From positions 8,847 through 72,846 of the forward strand of contig CAKTFL010000002.1 in assembly GCA_934555855.1 (NCBI GenBank): a stretch of 64,000 nucleotides of DNA, read 5' to 3'. This document shows, in pieces, positions 18,795 through 29,143 of the stretch (the first letter of the stretch is position 1; every line of letters begins with the position of its first letter). This DNA is from an uncultured Sphingomonas sp. Lineage in GTDB: Bacteria; Pseudomonadota; Alphaproteobacteria; Sphingomonadales; Sphingomonadaceae. The notes under the pieces are model-generated. The model worked only from the letters and a program-made list of their open reading frames with translations, was not told where the DNA came from and did no database searches. The position numbers were made by a program, and so were the translations under genes.

Positions 18795-19789
18795 CGCTGT
18801 CCCGGGCATGGGGCTATGCCTTCCGTTGCGGCCCGCGCCTAGTCGCCATCGCTGCGGCGGCGGGCCTGACGGTCCCGCTCGCCGCGCAGCAGCCGCAGAC
18901 CGGAAGCGTCGCCGCGATCCCGGTCGCGGAGCGTGACCTGCCGACGATCGTCGCCGATCGTCCGGTCGTCGTCCCGGGCGTGTCGACGGCACTCGAGGGT
19001 CCGGTGTACCTGCCGAACGGCGACTTGCTCTTCTCGGACGTCAGGGGTGGCCGTGTGCTGCGGCTGGACCGGGAAGGACGGATCACCACCGCGGCGACGC
19101 TTCCCGGCCTGCAGCCCGCAGGCCTGGCGATCGGGCCGGACGGTCGCCTCTACGTCGCCGCCACCAGCGCGCCGGGTCGTGGATCGATCGTGTCGATCAC
19201 CATGGACGGCCGCGACCAGCGGACCCTGGTTCCGGAAGCAGCCGCTTTCTCGCCGAATGATCTGGTGTTCGACGCTCGGGGCGGCTTCTACTTCACCGAC
19301 GCGCGCGGCTCCATCGGCGAGACCAGCGGCGGCGTCTGGTACGTCGCGCCGGGCGGCAAGCCGACTCCCGTGGTCCAGCGCCTCGCGGTCGCCAACGGCG
19401 TCGCGCTCGCTCCGGACGGCAAGCGCCTGTGGGTCGGCGAGTTCGCTCTGGGTCGCCTCTACCGCGTCGATCTCGAGGGCGCGACCCGAGCGGCACCCTT
19501 CGGCGCCACGACCGCCTACCACTTCGTCGGGCCGGCGCCCGACTCGATGCGCACGGACCTGCAGGGCCGCGTCTACGTCGCCCTCAATCGCCAGGGCCGC
19601 ATCCTGATCTTTTCCCCGCTCGGCATCCCCGTCGGCCAGATCGTCCTGCCCGGCCGTGACGTGGGCCGGAACCTGGGGGTCACCAGCCTCGCGATCCGGT
19701 CCGATACGGGCGAGATCGCGATCGTGACCAGCGACGGCGAACCGGGCGGCAGGTCCACCGTCTTCCGCGCCCACGTCCCCCGCTCCTGA
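18791..19789 (+). CDS. Exported SMP-30/gluconolactonase-like beta-propeller protein
   Basis: The 332-residue protein has a signal peptide (LVAIAAAAGLTVPLAAQ near residues 17-33) and a six-bladed SMP-30/gluconolactonase fold, seen from the repeated GPVYLPNGDLLFSD, GLAIGPDGRLYVA, PNDLVFDARGGFYFTD and GVALAPDGKRLWVGE segments. The Glu in ALEGPV, Asn in SPNDLVFD and Asp in APDGKRLW are in line with the divalent-metal site of the family. It would open lactones in the periplasm. The ATG overlaps the stop of the cupin gene (ATGA), so the two are translationally coupled. Substrate is unknown. Confidence 0.88.
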   Translation: MTLSRAWGYAFRCGPRLVAIAAAAGLTVPLAAQQPQTGSVAAIPVAERDLPTIVADRPVVVPGVSTALEGPVYLPNGDLLFSDVRGGRVLRLDREGRITTAATLPGLQPAGLAIGPDGRLYVAATSAPGRGSIVSITMDGRDQRTLVPEAAAFSPNDLVFDARGGFYFTDARGSIGETSGGVWYVAPGGKPTPVVQRLAVANGVALAPDGKRLWVGEFALGRLYRVDLEGATRAAPFGATTAYHFVGPAPDSMRTDLQGRVYVALNRQGRILIFSPLGIPVGQIVLPGRDVGRNLGVTSLAIRSDTGEIAIVTSDGEPGGRSTVFRAHVPRS

Positions 19790-20989
<1,200 letters not shown>

Positions 20990-21446
20990 TTAGCTCTGGC
21001 GCTGGCGGCATTGGCCCCGACGTTAGCCGTCAACTAGGCTGCGAACCTAACAGTTATGTCACGCCGAAAGGCTTAAAGATGCGTCAGTACCTGCGAGCAG
21101 CCGGTAGGATCGTCAGAATGGAAGACTGTTGTTGATGGCGCTTACCGGAGGACGGGTGGTGGTACCGCTGCGAGGCGCTTACCAGCCCTGTCGGGTTAGA
21201 TGCGGCTGTCTCGCAAACGATCGTTTCCGGGACGCCGACGGCATCATGAGCGGCGGCTATCCACTTCGCCGTGCTCGATAGCGGCCTGGCAGAAAAGTCC
21301 CCACAATCGGTCATTCCGGACCACTCGGCACCTACGCTAGCGCCTGTTTTTGTGCGCCTCCGTGCGACCCGCCGCCTGCAGCGCTCGGAAACTGTTGAAC
21401 AACCGGCACTTCCGACCCGACCTCCCCACGCAAAGGAGACGGCGGG
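20990..21446. other. Gene-free spacer between cargo 1 and traG
   Basis: These 457 bp hold no reading frame that I can support. The only feature recognised is a ribosome site (AAAGGAG) just before traG. The spacer marks the right edge of cargo 1; no insertion sequence ends or long repeats were seen, so the mode of cargo insertion stays unclear. Confidence 0.6.
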
Positions 21447-23423
21447 ATGTCCGCGACCAAGATCCTCTGGGGCCAGCTCCTCGCCGTCGGGTTCATCGTC
21501 CTGGCCGGCGTCTGGGGCGCCACGCAATGGACCGCGCAGGCGCTGGGCTTTCAGGCTCAGCTCGGCCCGCCGTGGTTCACGCTCGGCGATTATCCCCTTT
21601 ATCCGCCGCCGGCGTTCTTCTGGTGGTGGTTCTCCTACGACGCCTATGCGCCTCACATCTTCCTGACCGGCAGCTACATCGCAGCTTCAAGCGGCTTCAT
21701 ATCGATCATCGTCGCGATCGCCATGTCGGTATGGCGCGCCCGCGAGGCAAAGAACGCGCAAACCTATGGCTCGGCACGGTGGGCGACGGAGCGTGAAGCG
21801 CGCGCGGCGGGACTGCTCGAAGACGACGGTGTCGTACTCGGCAAGCTTGGGCCGCGTTATCTCCGCCACGATGGGCCGGAGCACGTGCTGTGCTTCGCCC
21901 CAACTCGCAGCGGTAAGGGCGTCGGTCTGGTCGTGCCTTCACTGCTGACCTGGCCGGCGTCGGCAATTGTCCACGACATCAAAGGTGAGAACTGGGGTCT
22001 GACAGCCGGTTTCCGCGCTCGCTTCGGCCGCGTGCTGTTGTTCGACCCGACCAACGCGGAGTCCGCCGCCTACAATCCGCTGCTCGAGGTGCGCCGCGGC
22101 GAGTGGGAGGTTCGCGATGTCCAGAACGTCGCCGACGTGCTGGTCGACCCCGAAGGGTCGCTGGAGCGCCGCAATCACTGGGAGAAAACCAGTCACGCGC
22201 TCCTCGTCGGCGCGATCCTTCATGTTCTCTATGCCGAGGCCGACAAGACGTTGTCCGGTGTCGCCGCCTTTCTCTCCGATCCGCGCCGCACGATCGAGGC
22301 GACACTGGCGGCGATGATGTCGACATCGCACCTCGGCGACGCTGGCGTCCACCCGGTAGTGGCTTCGGCAGCCCGAGAGCTGTTGAACAAGTCAGAGAAC
22401 GAGCGGTCCGGCGTCCTTTCCACCGCCATGTCGTTTCTTGGCCTCTACCGCGACCCGGTGGTCGCGCGGGTGACCCGGCGATGCGACTGGCGGATCTCCG
22501 ATCTCGTCTCGGCCAAGGAGCCCGTGACTCTCTATCTGGTCGTGCCGCCGTCGGACATCAGCCGCACCAAGCCGCTGATCCGCCTCGTGCTCAACCAGAT
22601 CGGGCGGCGCCTGACTGAAGAGCTGAAACCCAAAGCGGGTCGGCATCGCGTGCTCTTGATGCTCGACGAGTTTCCGGCGCTCGGCCGCCTCGACTTCTTT
22701 GAAAGCGCGCTCGCCTTCATGGCGGGCTACGGCTTGAAAGCCTTTCTAATCGCGCAGTCGCTCAACCAGATCGAGAAGGCCTACGGGCCGAACAACGCGA
22801 TCCTCGACAATTGCCATGTGCGGGTCAGCTTCGCGACTAACGACGAGCGGACCGCGAAACGTGTGTCGGACGCTTTGGGCACCGCGACAGAGATGCGGGC
22901 GATGAAGAACTATGCCGGCCACCGGCTATCACCATGGCTTGGCCATTTGATGGTGTCGCGCTCCGAAACAGCGCGCCAGCTGCTCACGCCCGGCGAGGTC
23001 ATGCAGCTCCCGCCCAGCGATGAGATTGTCATGGTGTCGGGCGTGCAGCCCATCCGCGCGAAGAAGGCCCGATACTTCGAAGATCCCCGGCTGTCGCAGC
23101 GCATCGGCAAACCGCCGGAATCGGGCCGACCAGAGCAGCAGTCAACCGACGACTGGAGCAAGCTCGCGACCATCGCGCGGCCGACAGCTCCGCGGCCCGC
23201 GGCGCAAATCTCGGATCCCGCCAACGGCAGCATTCGACGCGAGCCCGAACTCCAGCGACATGAAGACGTCGCGCCGCTGCCGAAGCGGCCGCAACAGGAG
23301 TTCGTCTTTCGCGATGAAGCCGGGGCGGATGCCGAGGCTGTGAGGGCCCGACGGGTGCAGGACCAGATGCGCGGAGCCGCGCAGCGCGCCGCGCTGGACC
23401 CCAATGACGGCATCGAACTATGA
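21447..23423 (+). CDS. traG: Type IV coupling protein TraG (VirD4-like ATPase)
   Basis: The 658-residue inner-membrane ATPase links the relaxosome to the Trb channel. Two N-terminal membrane segments lie near residues 9-28 and 72-95. Walker A is FAPTRSGKGVG at about 150-160, preceded by the conserved YGSARWA motif; Walker B is VLLMLDEFPALG near residue 406, and the AYGPNNAILDNCHVR segment follows. The C-terminal 110 residues are polar and probably disordered. Its stop overlaps the CopG-like gene (ATGA). It opens the second backbone block and is separated from the relaxase gene by cargo 1, although the two are usually close in related elements. Confidence 0.95.
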   Translation: MSATKILWGQLLAVGFIVLAGVWGATQWTAQALGFQAQLGPPWFTLGDYPLYPPPAFFWWWFSYDAYAPHIFLTGSYIAASSGFISIIVAIAMSVWRAREAKNAQTYGSARWATEREARAAGLLEDDGVVLGKLGPRYLRHDGPEHVLCFAPTRSGKGVGLVVPSLLTWPASAIVHDIKGENWGLTAGFRARFGRVLLFDPTNAESAAYNPLLEVRRGEWEVRDVQNVADVLVDPEGSLERRNHWEKTSHALLVGAILHVLYAEADKTLSGVAAFLSDPRRTIEATLAAMMSTSHLGDAGVHPVVASAARELLNKSENERSGVLSTAMSFLGLYRDPVVARVTRRCDWRISDLVSAKEPVTLYLVVPPSDISRTKPLIRLVLNQIGRRLTEELKPKAGRHRVLLMLDEFPALGRLDFFESALAFMAGYGLKAFLIAQSLNQIEKAYGPNNAILDNCHVRVSFATNDERTAKRVSDALGTATEMRAMKNYAGHRLSPWLGHLMVSRSETARQLLTPGEVMQLPPSDEIVMVSGVQPIRAKKARYFEDPRLSQRIGKPPESGRPEQQSTDDWSKLATIARPTAPRPAAQISDPANGSIRREPELQRHEDVAPLPKRPQQEFVFRDEAGADAEAVRARRVQDQMRGAAQRAALDPNDGIEL

Positions 23424-23854
23424 CCGCCAAGCGTATCAAGCACACCTTCCGCCTGCCGCCCGAACTGTCCACGCAGCTTGCGGATTACGCCGCCCGCAAG
23501 CGCGTCAGCCAGGCCCAGCTCGTCGAAACGGCCCTCGCGTCCTTCTTGTCGCCGGACGGCTCGGAGCGCCTGGAGGCGGCGTTCACCCGAAGACTCGACC
23601 GCCTGACCCGGCAGGCTGATCGCATCGCCTGGCATACCGAACTCGGCAACGAGGCCATCGCGCTCTTCGTCCGCTTCTGGCTGACCAACAACGCCCCGCT
23701 TCCCGACACTGCACTCGCGGCCGCGCAAGCGATGGGTCGCGAGCGCTACCAAGCGTTCGTCGAGGCGCTGAGCCGGCGCATGGAGCTGGGGCCTAAACTC
23801 GGCACCGAACTTTCGGCCGACGTCGCTTCACGAGACGTCTCTCGAGACGACTGA
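23420..23854 (+). CDS. CopG-like ribbon-helix-helix protein
   Basis: The 144-residue protein starts TAKRIKHTFRLPPELSTQLADYAARKRVSQAQLVETAL, clear in pieces as a ribbon-helix-helix domain (strand RIKHTFRLP, then two helices). A helical region with an Arg-rich stretch follows, ending in a Ser/Asp-rich tail. A small CopG-like gene between traG and trbB is standard in Trb-type ICEs and is thought to regulate the transfer operon or assist the relaxosome; neither is proven here. It is coupled to traG by a 4-bp overlap and separated from trbB by about 200 bp. Confidence 0.85.
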   Translation: MTAKRIKHTFRLPPELSTQLADYAARKRVSQAQLVETALASFLSPDGSERLEAAFTRRLDRLTRQADRIAWHTELGNEAIALFVRFWLTNNAPLPDTALAAAQAMGRERYQAFVEALSRRMELGPKLGTELSADVASRDVSRDD

Positions 23855-23875
23855 CCAGCGCGCCGCCTCCGCGAT

Positions 23876-23912
23876 CGGCTGTCGCCCCCTCAAGGCCGGA
23901 TTGAGACAGCCG
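23876..23912 (+). promoter_or_regulatory. Inverted repeat between the CopG-like gene and trbB
   Basis: CGGCTGTC (23876-23883) and GACAGCCG (23905-23912) are perfect inverted copies with a 21-bp spacer, starting 22 bp after the CopG-like stop. A T-rich stretch (CTCTTTGTCTTTC) lies further downstream. It could be a weak terminator or a binding site for the CopG-like protein upstream of the trb operon. Confidence 0.35.
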
Positions 23913-24054
23913 TCAAACCCGCCGCCTCTTTGTCTTTCTGCGCCACACTACCCTTACAGCAAACGGCTGTTGCGATTGAGGATTTCTAGGTCTTCTTAGG
24001 TGTCCGCGGGCGCCGGCGCAGGGTGTGTCGGCCTCCCTGTCGAGGGTTGCGGGC

Positions 24055-25020
24055 GTGTCCATTCATCCTCTCCGGTCCGAAGCCAGCGCGCGCGGCGCGC
24101 GGATGCTTCGCACGGCGCTGGGGCCGTCGATCACCGCTTGGCTCGACGATCCGGGCATCGTTGAGGTGATGCTCAATCCCGACGGTTGCCTCTGGATCGA
24201 TCGGCTCGGCTCGGGCCTCGCCGATACCGGACACACCCTGACCGCCGCAGACGGCGAACGCATTATCCGTCTGGTCGCGCATCATATCGGTGCCGAGGTC
24301 CATGCAGATCGCCCCCGCGTTTCCGCCGAGTTGCCGGAAACCGGCGAGCGCTTCGAAGGCCTGATCCCACCGGTCGTCGCGGCACCAGCATTCGCAATCC
24401 GCAAGCCCGCCGTCGCGATCTTCACGCTCGACGATTACGTCTGGACCGGCATCATGACCGCGACGCAGGCGGACGCCCTGCGCGTCGCTGTGGCGGAACG
24501 GCGCAACATCCTCGTCGCTGGCGGGACCTCGACCGGCAAGACAACCCTCACGAACGCGCTGCTCGCCGAAGTGGCCAAGACGTCCGACCGCGTCGTGCTG
24601 ATCGAGGACACGCGCGAGCTGCAGTGCGCCGCGCCAAACCTCGTTTCGCTCCGGACGAAGGATGACGTGGCGAGCCTCGCGGATCTCGTCAGATCGTCAC
24701 TGCGACTGCGGCCCGATCGCATCCCGATCGGAGAGGTGCGCGGCGCCGAGGCGCTCGATCTCCTGAAGGCGTGGGGCACCGGCCACCCGGGAGGGATCGG
24801 CACCATCCATGCCGGATCCGGCCTCGGCGCCCTCCGACGCATGGAGCAGCTCATCCAGGAGGCTGTGGTGACCGTCCCGCGCGCGCTCATCGCCGAGACG
24901 ATCGACCTGATCGCCGTACTCAGCGGACGGGGCCCCCAGCGCCGTCTGGCCGAACTCGCCCGCGTCGAAGGGCTCGACGCGCAGGGCGACTTTTCCCTCA
25001 GCCCACATGGAGACGCATGA
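24055..25020 (+). CDS. trbB: TrbB, VirB11-like transfer ATPase
   Basis: TrbB is the hexameric cytoplasmic ATPase that powers pilus assembly. The protein of about 321 residues has an N-terminal sensor domain ([16 protein letters not shown]) and a RecA-like domain with Walker A in [17 protein letters not shown], the Asp box [11 protein letters not shown], and a His box in [14 protein letters not shown] start at the GTG at 24055, giving the family-typical beginning [13 protein letters not shown]; an in-frame GTG at 24025 would add ten residues. It is the first gene of the trb operon, and its stop overlaps trbC. Confidence 0.94.
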   Translation: MSIHPLRSEASARGARMLRTALGPSITAWLDDPGIVEVMLNPDGCLWIDRLGSGLADTGHTLTAADGERIIRLVAHHIGAEVHADRPRVSAELPETGERFEGLIPPVVAAPAFAIRKPAVAIFTLDDYVWTGIMTATQADALRVAVAERRNILVAGGTSTGKTTLTNALLAEVAKTSDRVVLIEDTRELQCAAPNLVSLRTKDDVASLADLVRSSLRLRPDRIPIGEVRGAEALDLLKAWGTGHPGGIGTIHAGSGLGALRRMEQLIQEAVVTVPRALIAETIDLIAVLSGRGPQRRLAELARVEGLDAQGDFSLSPHGDA

Positions 25021-25376
25021 TGCCGATGGATGTCATCGCGCGCCGGCGCTTGTCCCCGGCGTCCCTTCTTCAGCACCTCCGCTTTACGGGCACGGCCGTA
25101 ATGCTGGCGGCGTTCACAGCTGGTCCGGCCCAGGCTGCCGGCTCCTCGATGCCGTGGGAAGCCCCGCTGCAAAGCATCCTCGAATCCATCGAGGGCCCGG
25201 TCGCAAAGATCGTCGCGGTCATTATCATCATCGTCACCGGACTGACTTTGGCGTTCGGCGACACATCCGGAGGCTTCCGTCGGCTCATCCAGATCGTGTT
25301 CGGCCTTTCCATCGCCTTCGCCGCGTCGAGCTTCTTCCTGAGCTTCTTCAGCTTCGGCGGAGGGGCGCTGGTCTGA
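25017..25376 (+). CDS. trbC: TrbC, conjugative pilin (VirB2-like)
   Basis: The 119-residue precursor has a long signal peptide that probably ends near GPAQAAGS (residue 43). The mature pilin then has two hydrophobic segments, IVAVIIIIVTGLTLAFGD and IQIVFGLSIAFAASSFFL, as in VirB2/TrbC major pilins. TraF (2126-2659) is the expected maturation peptidase. The start ATG overlaps the trbB stop; a second ATG follows immediately and another two codons later. The gene is coupled to trbD by a one-base overlap (TGATG). Confidence 0.9.
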   Translation: MMPMDVIARRRLSPASLLQHLRFTGTAVMLAAFTAGPAQAAGSSMPWEAPLQSILESIEGPVAKIVAVIIIIVTGLTLAFGDTSGGFRRLIQIVFGLSIAFAASSFFLSFFSFGGGALV

Positions 25377-25645
25377 TGGACGCCGGCGAGCCGATTCCCG
25401 GCTATATGGCGCCAGTCCACCGCGCGTTGACCGAACCTATCCTGCTCGGAGGCGCACCGCGAGCCGTTACGATCGCCAACGGCACGCTCGCGGGCGCCAT
25501 CGGCCTGGGCTTGCGCCTCTGGCTCGCCGGCCTTGCCATCTGGGCGATCGGCCACTTCATGGCGGTGTGGGCCGCCAAGCATGACGCCCAGTTCGTCGAC
25601 GTGGCGCGGCGACACCTGCGCTACCCGAGCTGGATGCGGGTCTGA
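25376..25645 (+). CDS. trbD: TrbD, VirB3-like inner-membrane protein
   Basis: The 89-residue protein starts with the family-typical GYMAPVHRALTEPILLGGAPR, followed by two close hydrophobic stretches (residues 37-49 and 52-66), and ends in a short basic tail (RRHLRYPSWMRV). It belongs with TrbE in the inner-membrane part of the mating channel, as VirB3 does with VirB4. It overlaps trbC by one base and lies five bases before trbE. Confidence 0.9.
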   Translation: MDAGEPIPGYMAPVHRALTEPILLGGAPRAVTIANGTLAGAIGLGLRLWLAGLAIWAIGHFMAVWAAKHDAQFVDVARRHLRYPSWMRV

Positions 25646-25650
25646 CGCGC

Positions 25651-28086
25651 ATGATGTCGCTACGCGAATATCGCGGCCAAGCCGCCTCGCTTCCGGACTT
25701 CCTGCCTTGGGCTGCGCTCGTCTCCGAAGGCGTCGTGCTGAACAAGGATGGCTCGCTCCAGCGTTCGGCCCGTTTTCGCGGACCCGATCTGGACTCGGCG
25801 ACGCCGGCCGAACTTGTAGCGACGACGCACCGCTTGAACGGTGCGCTCCGGCGCCTCGGCTCGGGATGGTCGATCTTCGTCGAGGCGCAGCGTGTCGCCG
25901 CGAACACCTATCCGGACAACCGCTTCCCTGACCCCGTGTCGGCGCTTGTCGAGCGCGAACGGCTAGAGCAGTTCCGCGAGGAGGGCGCGCATTTCGAGAG
26001 CCGCTACTTCCTGACGCTCCTGTGGATGCCCCCAGCCGAAGACGCCGCGCGCGCCGAGGGGTGGCTTTACGAAGGCCGTGCCCGCACCGGCATCGATCCG
26101 TGGGAGCAGGTGAAAAGCTTCGCCGACCGCGGCGATCGGCTGGTTCAGCTCCTCGAAGGCTTCGTTCCCGAGGTAGCTTGGCTCAATGACGCCGAGACGC
26201 TGACCTATCTACACTCGACGGTGTCAACGAAGCGGCAGCGTGTTCGGGTGCCGGAAACGCCGATGCACCTCGACGCGCTGCTGGCGGACGAACCGTTGGC
26301 GGGCGGTCTCGAGCCACGTCTTGGAACGTCGTTTCTACGCACGCTCACCATCATCGGCTTCCCGAGTGCGACATTCCCCGGTCTGCTCGACGAACTCAAC
26401 CGGCTCGCATTTCCCTACCGCTGGGCGACGCGGGCGATGATGCTCGACAAGACCGACGCGACCAAACTGCTCGGCAAGATCCGTCGTCAGTGGTTCGCGA
26501 AGCGCAAGTCGATCGCCGCCCTTCTCAAGGAGGTGATGACCAACGAAGCATCGGCGCTCGTCGACAACGATGCCGCCAACAAGGCCGCGGACGCGGATCT
26601 CGCATTGCAGGAGCTGGGCGCCGACCATGTCGGGCAGGCCTTCGTCACCGCGACGGTGACAGTGTGGGATCCCGACCCCAGCATCGCTGCGGAGAAGCTG
26701 CGGCTGGTCGAGAAGATCATCCAGGGCCGCGACTTCACGGTCATTGCCGAGGGGGTGAACGCGGTCGAAGCCTGGCTGGGCAGCTTGCCGGGCCACGTCT
26801 ACGCCAATGTCCGACAGCCTCCGGTTTCTACGATCAACCTCGCCCACATGATCCCGCTCTCAGCGGTGTGGGCGGGTCCGGAACGGGACGAGCATTTCAG
26901 TGCGCCCCCCTTGCTCTACGGTAAGACCGAGGGCTCGACCCCGTTCCGGCTCTCGCTCCACGTCGGCGACGTAGGCCACACGCTCGTCGTTGGTCCGACC
27001 GGCGCCGGCAAGTCCGTGTTGCTCGCGCTGATGGCGCTGCAATTCCGGCGCTACGAGAATGCACAGGTGTTCGCCTTCGATTTCGGCGGATCGATCCGCG
27101 CCGCTGCGCTCGCGTGCGGCGGCGACTGGCAAGACCTTGGCGGTAGCTTGACGGAGGAAACCGGCGACGGTGTCCAGCTCCAACCCCTGTCGCGCATCGA
27201 CGAGCCCGCCGAGCGAGCCTGGGCCGCCGAATGGCTGGCCGCGATCCTTACCGGCGAAGGAGTCGCCGTGGACCCCGGCGTCAAGGAGCACCTCTGGTCG
27301 GCGCTCACCTCGCTGGCTTCCGCGCCGCCCGCCGAGAGAACTTTGACGGGTCTCGCCGTATTGCTCCAGTCTCAGCCTCTCAAGCAGGCTTTGCAGCCCT
27401 TCTGCGTTGGCGGTCCTTGGGGCCGCCTGCTTGACGCTGAGCGTGAACGGCTCGGAGAGGCCGATTTCCAAGCCTTCGAAACCGAAGGGCTTGTCGGCGC
27501 AGGCTCCGCCGCGGCGGTCCTGTCTTACCTCTTCCACCGCATCGAGGGGCGGCTCGATGGTTCGCCGACCCTCATCATCATCGACGAGGGCTGGCTCGTG
27601 CTCAACAGCCCGGCATTCGCCGCCCAGCTCCGCGAGTGGCTGAAGACCCTGCGCAAGAAAAACGCCAGCGTCATCTTCGCAACCCAGAGCCTTGCCGACA
27701 TCGAAACCAGCGCGATCGCACCGGCGATTATCGAAAGCTGCTCAACGCGCATATTCCTGCCGAACGAGCGGGCCTTCGAACCGCAGATCGCAGCGATCTA
27801 CGAGCGGTTCGGCCTCAACGACCGACAGATCGAGATCCTCAGCCGCGCGACACCCAAGCGCGACTACTACTGCCAGTCGCGACGCGGCAATCGCCTGTTC
27901 GAGCTAGGGCTCGGCGAAGTCGCGATCGCCTTTGTCGCCGCTTCCGCCAAGGCGGACCAGCTACGCATTGCTGAACTTATCGAAGAGCATGGCCGCGACG
28001 GTTTCGCGGCCGCCTGGCTGCGCGCGCGCGGAGCCGGCTGGGCGGCCGATCTCCTTCCTTCCGCGCAGGAGGACTTGTCGCCATGA
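25651..28086 (+). CDS. trbE: TrbE, VirB4-like transfer ATPase
   Basis: The 811-residue protein is the large ATPase of the mating-pair-formation system. The N-terminal half is the CagE/VirB4 domain (LREYRGQAASLPDFLPWAAL at the start). Walker A is VGPTGAGKSVLLALM at about residue 449-456, and Walker B is TLIIIDEGWLVLNSP near residue 645, followed by the conserved SVIFATQSLADIETS segment. Length is normal for TrbE. Its stop overlaps trbJ by four bases. It works with TrbB at the cytoplasmic face of the channel and probably extracts pilin from the membrane. Confidence 0.95.
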   Translation: MMSLREYRGQAASLPDFLPWAALVSEGVVLNKDGSLQRSARFRGPDLDSATPAELVATTHRLNGALRRLGSGWSIFVEAQRVAANTYPDNRFPDPVSALVERERLEQFREEGAHFESRYFLTLLWMPPAEDAARAEGWLYEGRARTGIDPWEQVKSFADRGDRLVQLLEGFVPEVAWLNDAETLTYLHSTVSTKRQRVRVPETPMHLDALLADEPLAGGLEPRLGTSFLRTLTIIGFPSATFPGLLDELNRLAFPYRWATRAMMLDKTDATKLLGKIRRQWFAKRKSIAALLKEVMTNEASALVDNDAANKAADADLALQELGADHVGQAFVTATVTVWDPDPSIAAEKLRLVEKIIQGRDFTVIAEGVNAVEAWLGSLPGHVYANVRQPPVSTINLAHMIPLSAVWAGPERDEHFSAPPLLYGKTEGSTPFRLSLHVGDVGHTLVVGPTGAGKSVLLALMALQFRRYENAQVFAFDFGGSIRAAALACGGDWQDLGGSLTEETGDGVQLQPLSRIDEPAERAWAAEWLAAILTGEGVAVDPGVKEHLWSALTSLASAPPAERTLTGLAVLLQSQPLKQALQPFCVGGPWGRLLDAERERLGEADFQAFETEGLVGAGSAAAVLSYLFHRIEGRLDGSPTLIIIDEGWLVLNSPAFAAQLREWLKTLRKKNASVIFATQSLADIETSAIAPAIIESCSTRIFLPNERAFEPQIAAIYERFGLNDRQIEILSRATPKRDYYCQSRRGNRLFELGLGEVAIAFVAASAKADQLRIAELIEEHGRDGFAAAWLRARGAGWAADLLPSAQEDLSP

Positions 28087-28832
28087 CCAAACATACGTTC
28101 CGCCGCGGCCTGCTGGCTGCATCAGCCGCCCTGACGATCGGCCTCGCGTCGGCGCCGGCGCATGCCCAGTTCGGCGGGATCGTCTACGACCCGACCAACT
28201 ATGCCTCAAACGTGCTGCAGGCGGCTCGGGCCCTGGAGCAGATCAACAATCAGATCCAAAGCCTGCAGAACGAGGCAACCTCGCTCCTCAACCAGGCCCG
28301 CAATCTCACGTCGCTTCCGCTCAGCCAGCTCGCCGAACTGCAGAGCCAGTTCCAGCGCACCCAGCAGCTTCTCGGCCAAGCCCAGCGGCTCGCTTACAAC
28401 GTCCAGAACATCGACTCGATGTTCCAGCAGAAATATCGTGGCACAAACCTGACCGGGAACGACCGCGCTCTGGTCGACGACGCCAAGAGCCGCTGGGAGA
28501 ACAGCGTCGCGTCGTTCGAGGACGCGCTGAAGGTCCAAGCCGGTGTCGTCGGCAACATCGACGGGTCTCGCCAAGCGCTCGACCGGCTCGTGACCGCCAG
28601 CCAGTCGGCCGACGGCGCCCTGCAGGCCGCCCAGGCGGGCAACCAGCTTGTCGCCCTTCAGTCCCAGCAACTTGCCGACCTCACCGCGCTCGTCGCGGCG
28701 CAGGGGCGCGCCCAAGCCCTCGACATGGCTCAGCGCGCCGCCGGGCAGGCGCAGGCGCGCGAGCAGCTGCGACGCTTTCTGACACCGGGCGTCGGATACC
28801 AGCCGGGCAATGCCCGGATGTTCCACGACTAG
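28083..28832 (+). CDS. trbJ: TrbJ, VirB5-like periplasmic/pilus-tip protein
   Basis: The 249-residue protein has a signal peptide (LLAASAALTIGLASAPAHAQ, about residues 9-28) and a mature part starting FGGIVYDPTNYASNVLQAA, which is a hallmark of TrbJ. The rest is almost entirely helical and rich in Gln/Ala, consistent with the VirB5 coiled-coil fold. It is exported and may sit at the pilus tip. It is coupled to trbE by overlap and followed four bases later by the trbK-like gene. Confidence 0.9.
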   Translation: MTKHTFRRGLLAASAALTIGLASAPAHAQFGGIVYDPTNYASNVLQAARALEQINNQIQSLQNEATSLLNQARNLTSLPLSQLAELQSQFQRTQQLLGQAQRLAYNVQNIDSMFQQKYRGTNLTGNDRALVDDAKSRWENSVASFEDALKVQAGVVGNIDGSRQALDRLVTASQSADGALQAAQAGNQLVALQSQQLADLTALVAAQGRAQALDMAQRAAGQAQAREQLRRFLTPGVGYQPGNARMFHD

Positions 28833-28836
28833 GACG

Positions 28837-29142
28837 ATGGATACCAAGCTCTTCGCTCGGATCGGCGCCGTCATCTTCGTCGCGATCGCCATCACGATGA
28901 CGGCGATCGAGATGAGCCGAAACCAGCAGGCGCGACCCGAGGAACCGCGGGTCGCGCCGGCAACCGTCCTCACCGACGATCCGCTTCGGATCGAGCTTCG
29001 CCGCTGTCAGCTGCTCGGCGCTGGCGGCGGATCGGACCCCGACTGCCTACGCGCGTGGGCCGAGAATCGCCGCCGCTTTCTCGCTCCCGGTTCTCGGCCT
29101 GCCGCCCGCATCGCCGACGGCGCTGTCCCCATGGAGAACTGA
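28837..29142 (+). CDS. trbK: TrbK-like putative entry exclusion protein
   Basis: This 101-residue protein has an N-terminal membrane anchor (LFARIGAVIFVAIAITMTAIE) and a small periplasmic part containing RIELRRCQLLGAGGGSDPDCLRAWAENRRRF split around two Cys residues, the pattern of the TrbK-alt proteins encoded between trbJ and trbL. Such proteins block redundant entry of related elements. Unlike RP4 TrbK it lacks an obvious lipobox. Assignment rests on position, size and the C-x(15)-C pattern, so it is less certain than for its neighbours. Confidence 0.75.
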   Translation: MDTKLFARIGAVIFVAIAITMTAIEMSRNQQARPEEPRVAPATVLTDDPLRIELRRCQLLGAGGGSDPDCLRAWAENRRRFLAPGSRPAARIADGAVPMEN

Positions 29143-29143
29143 C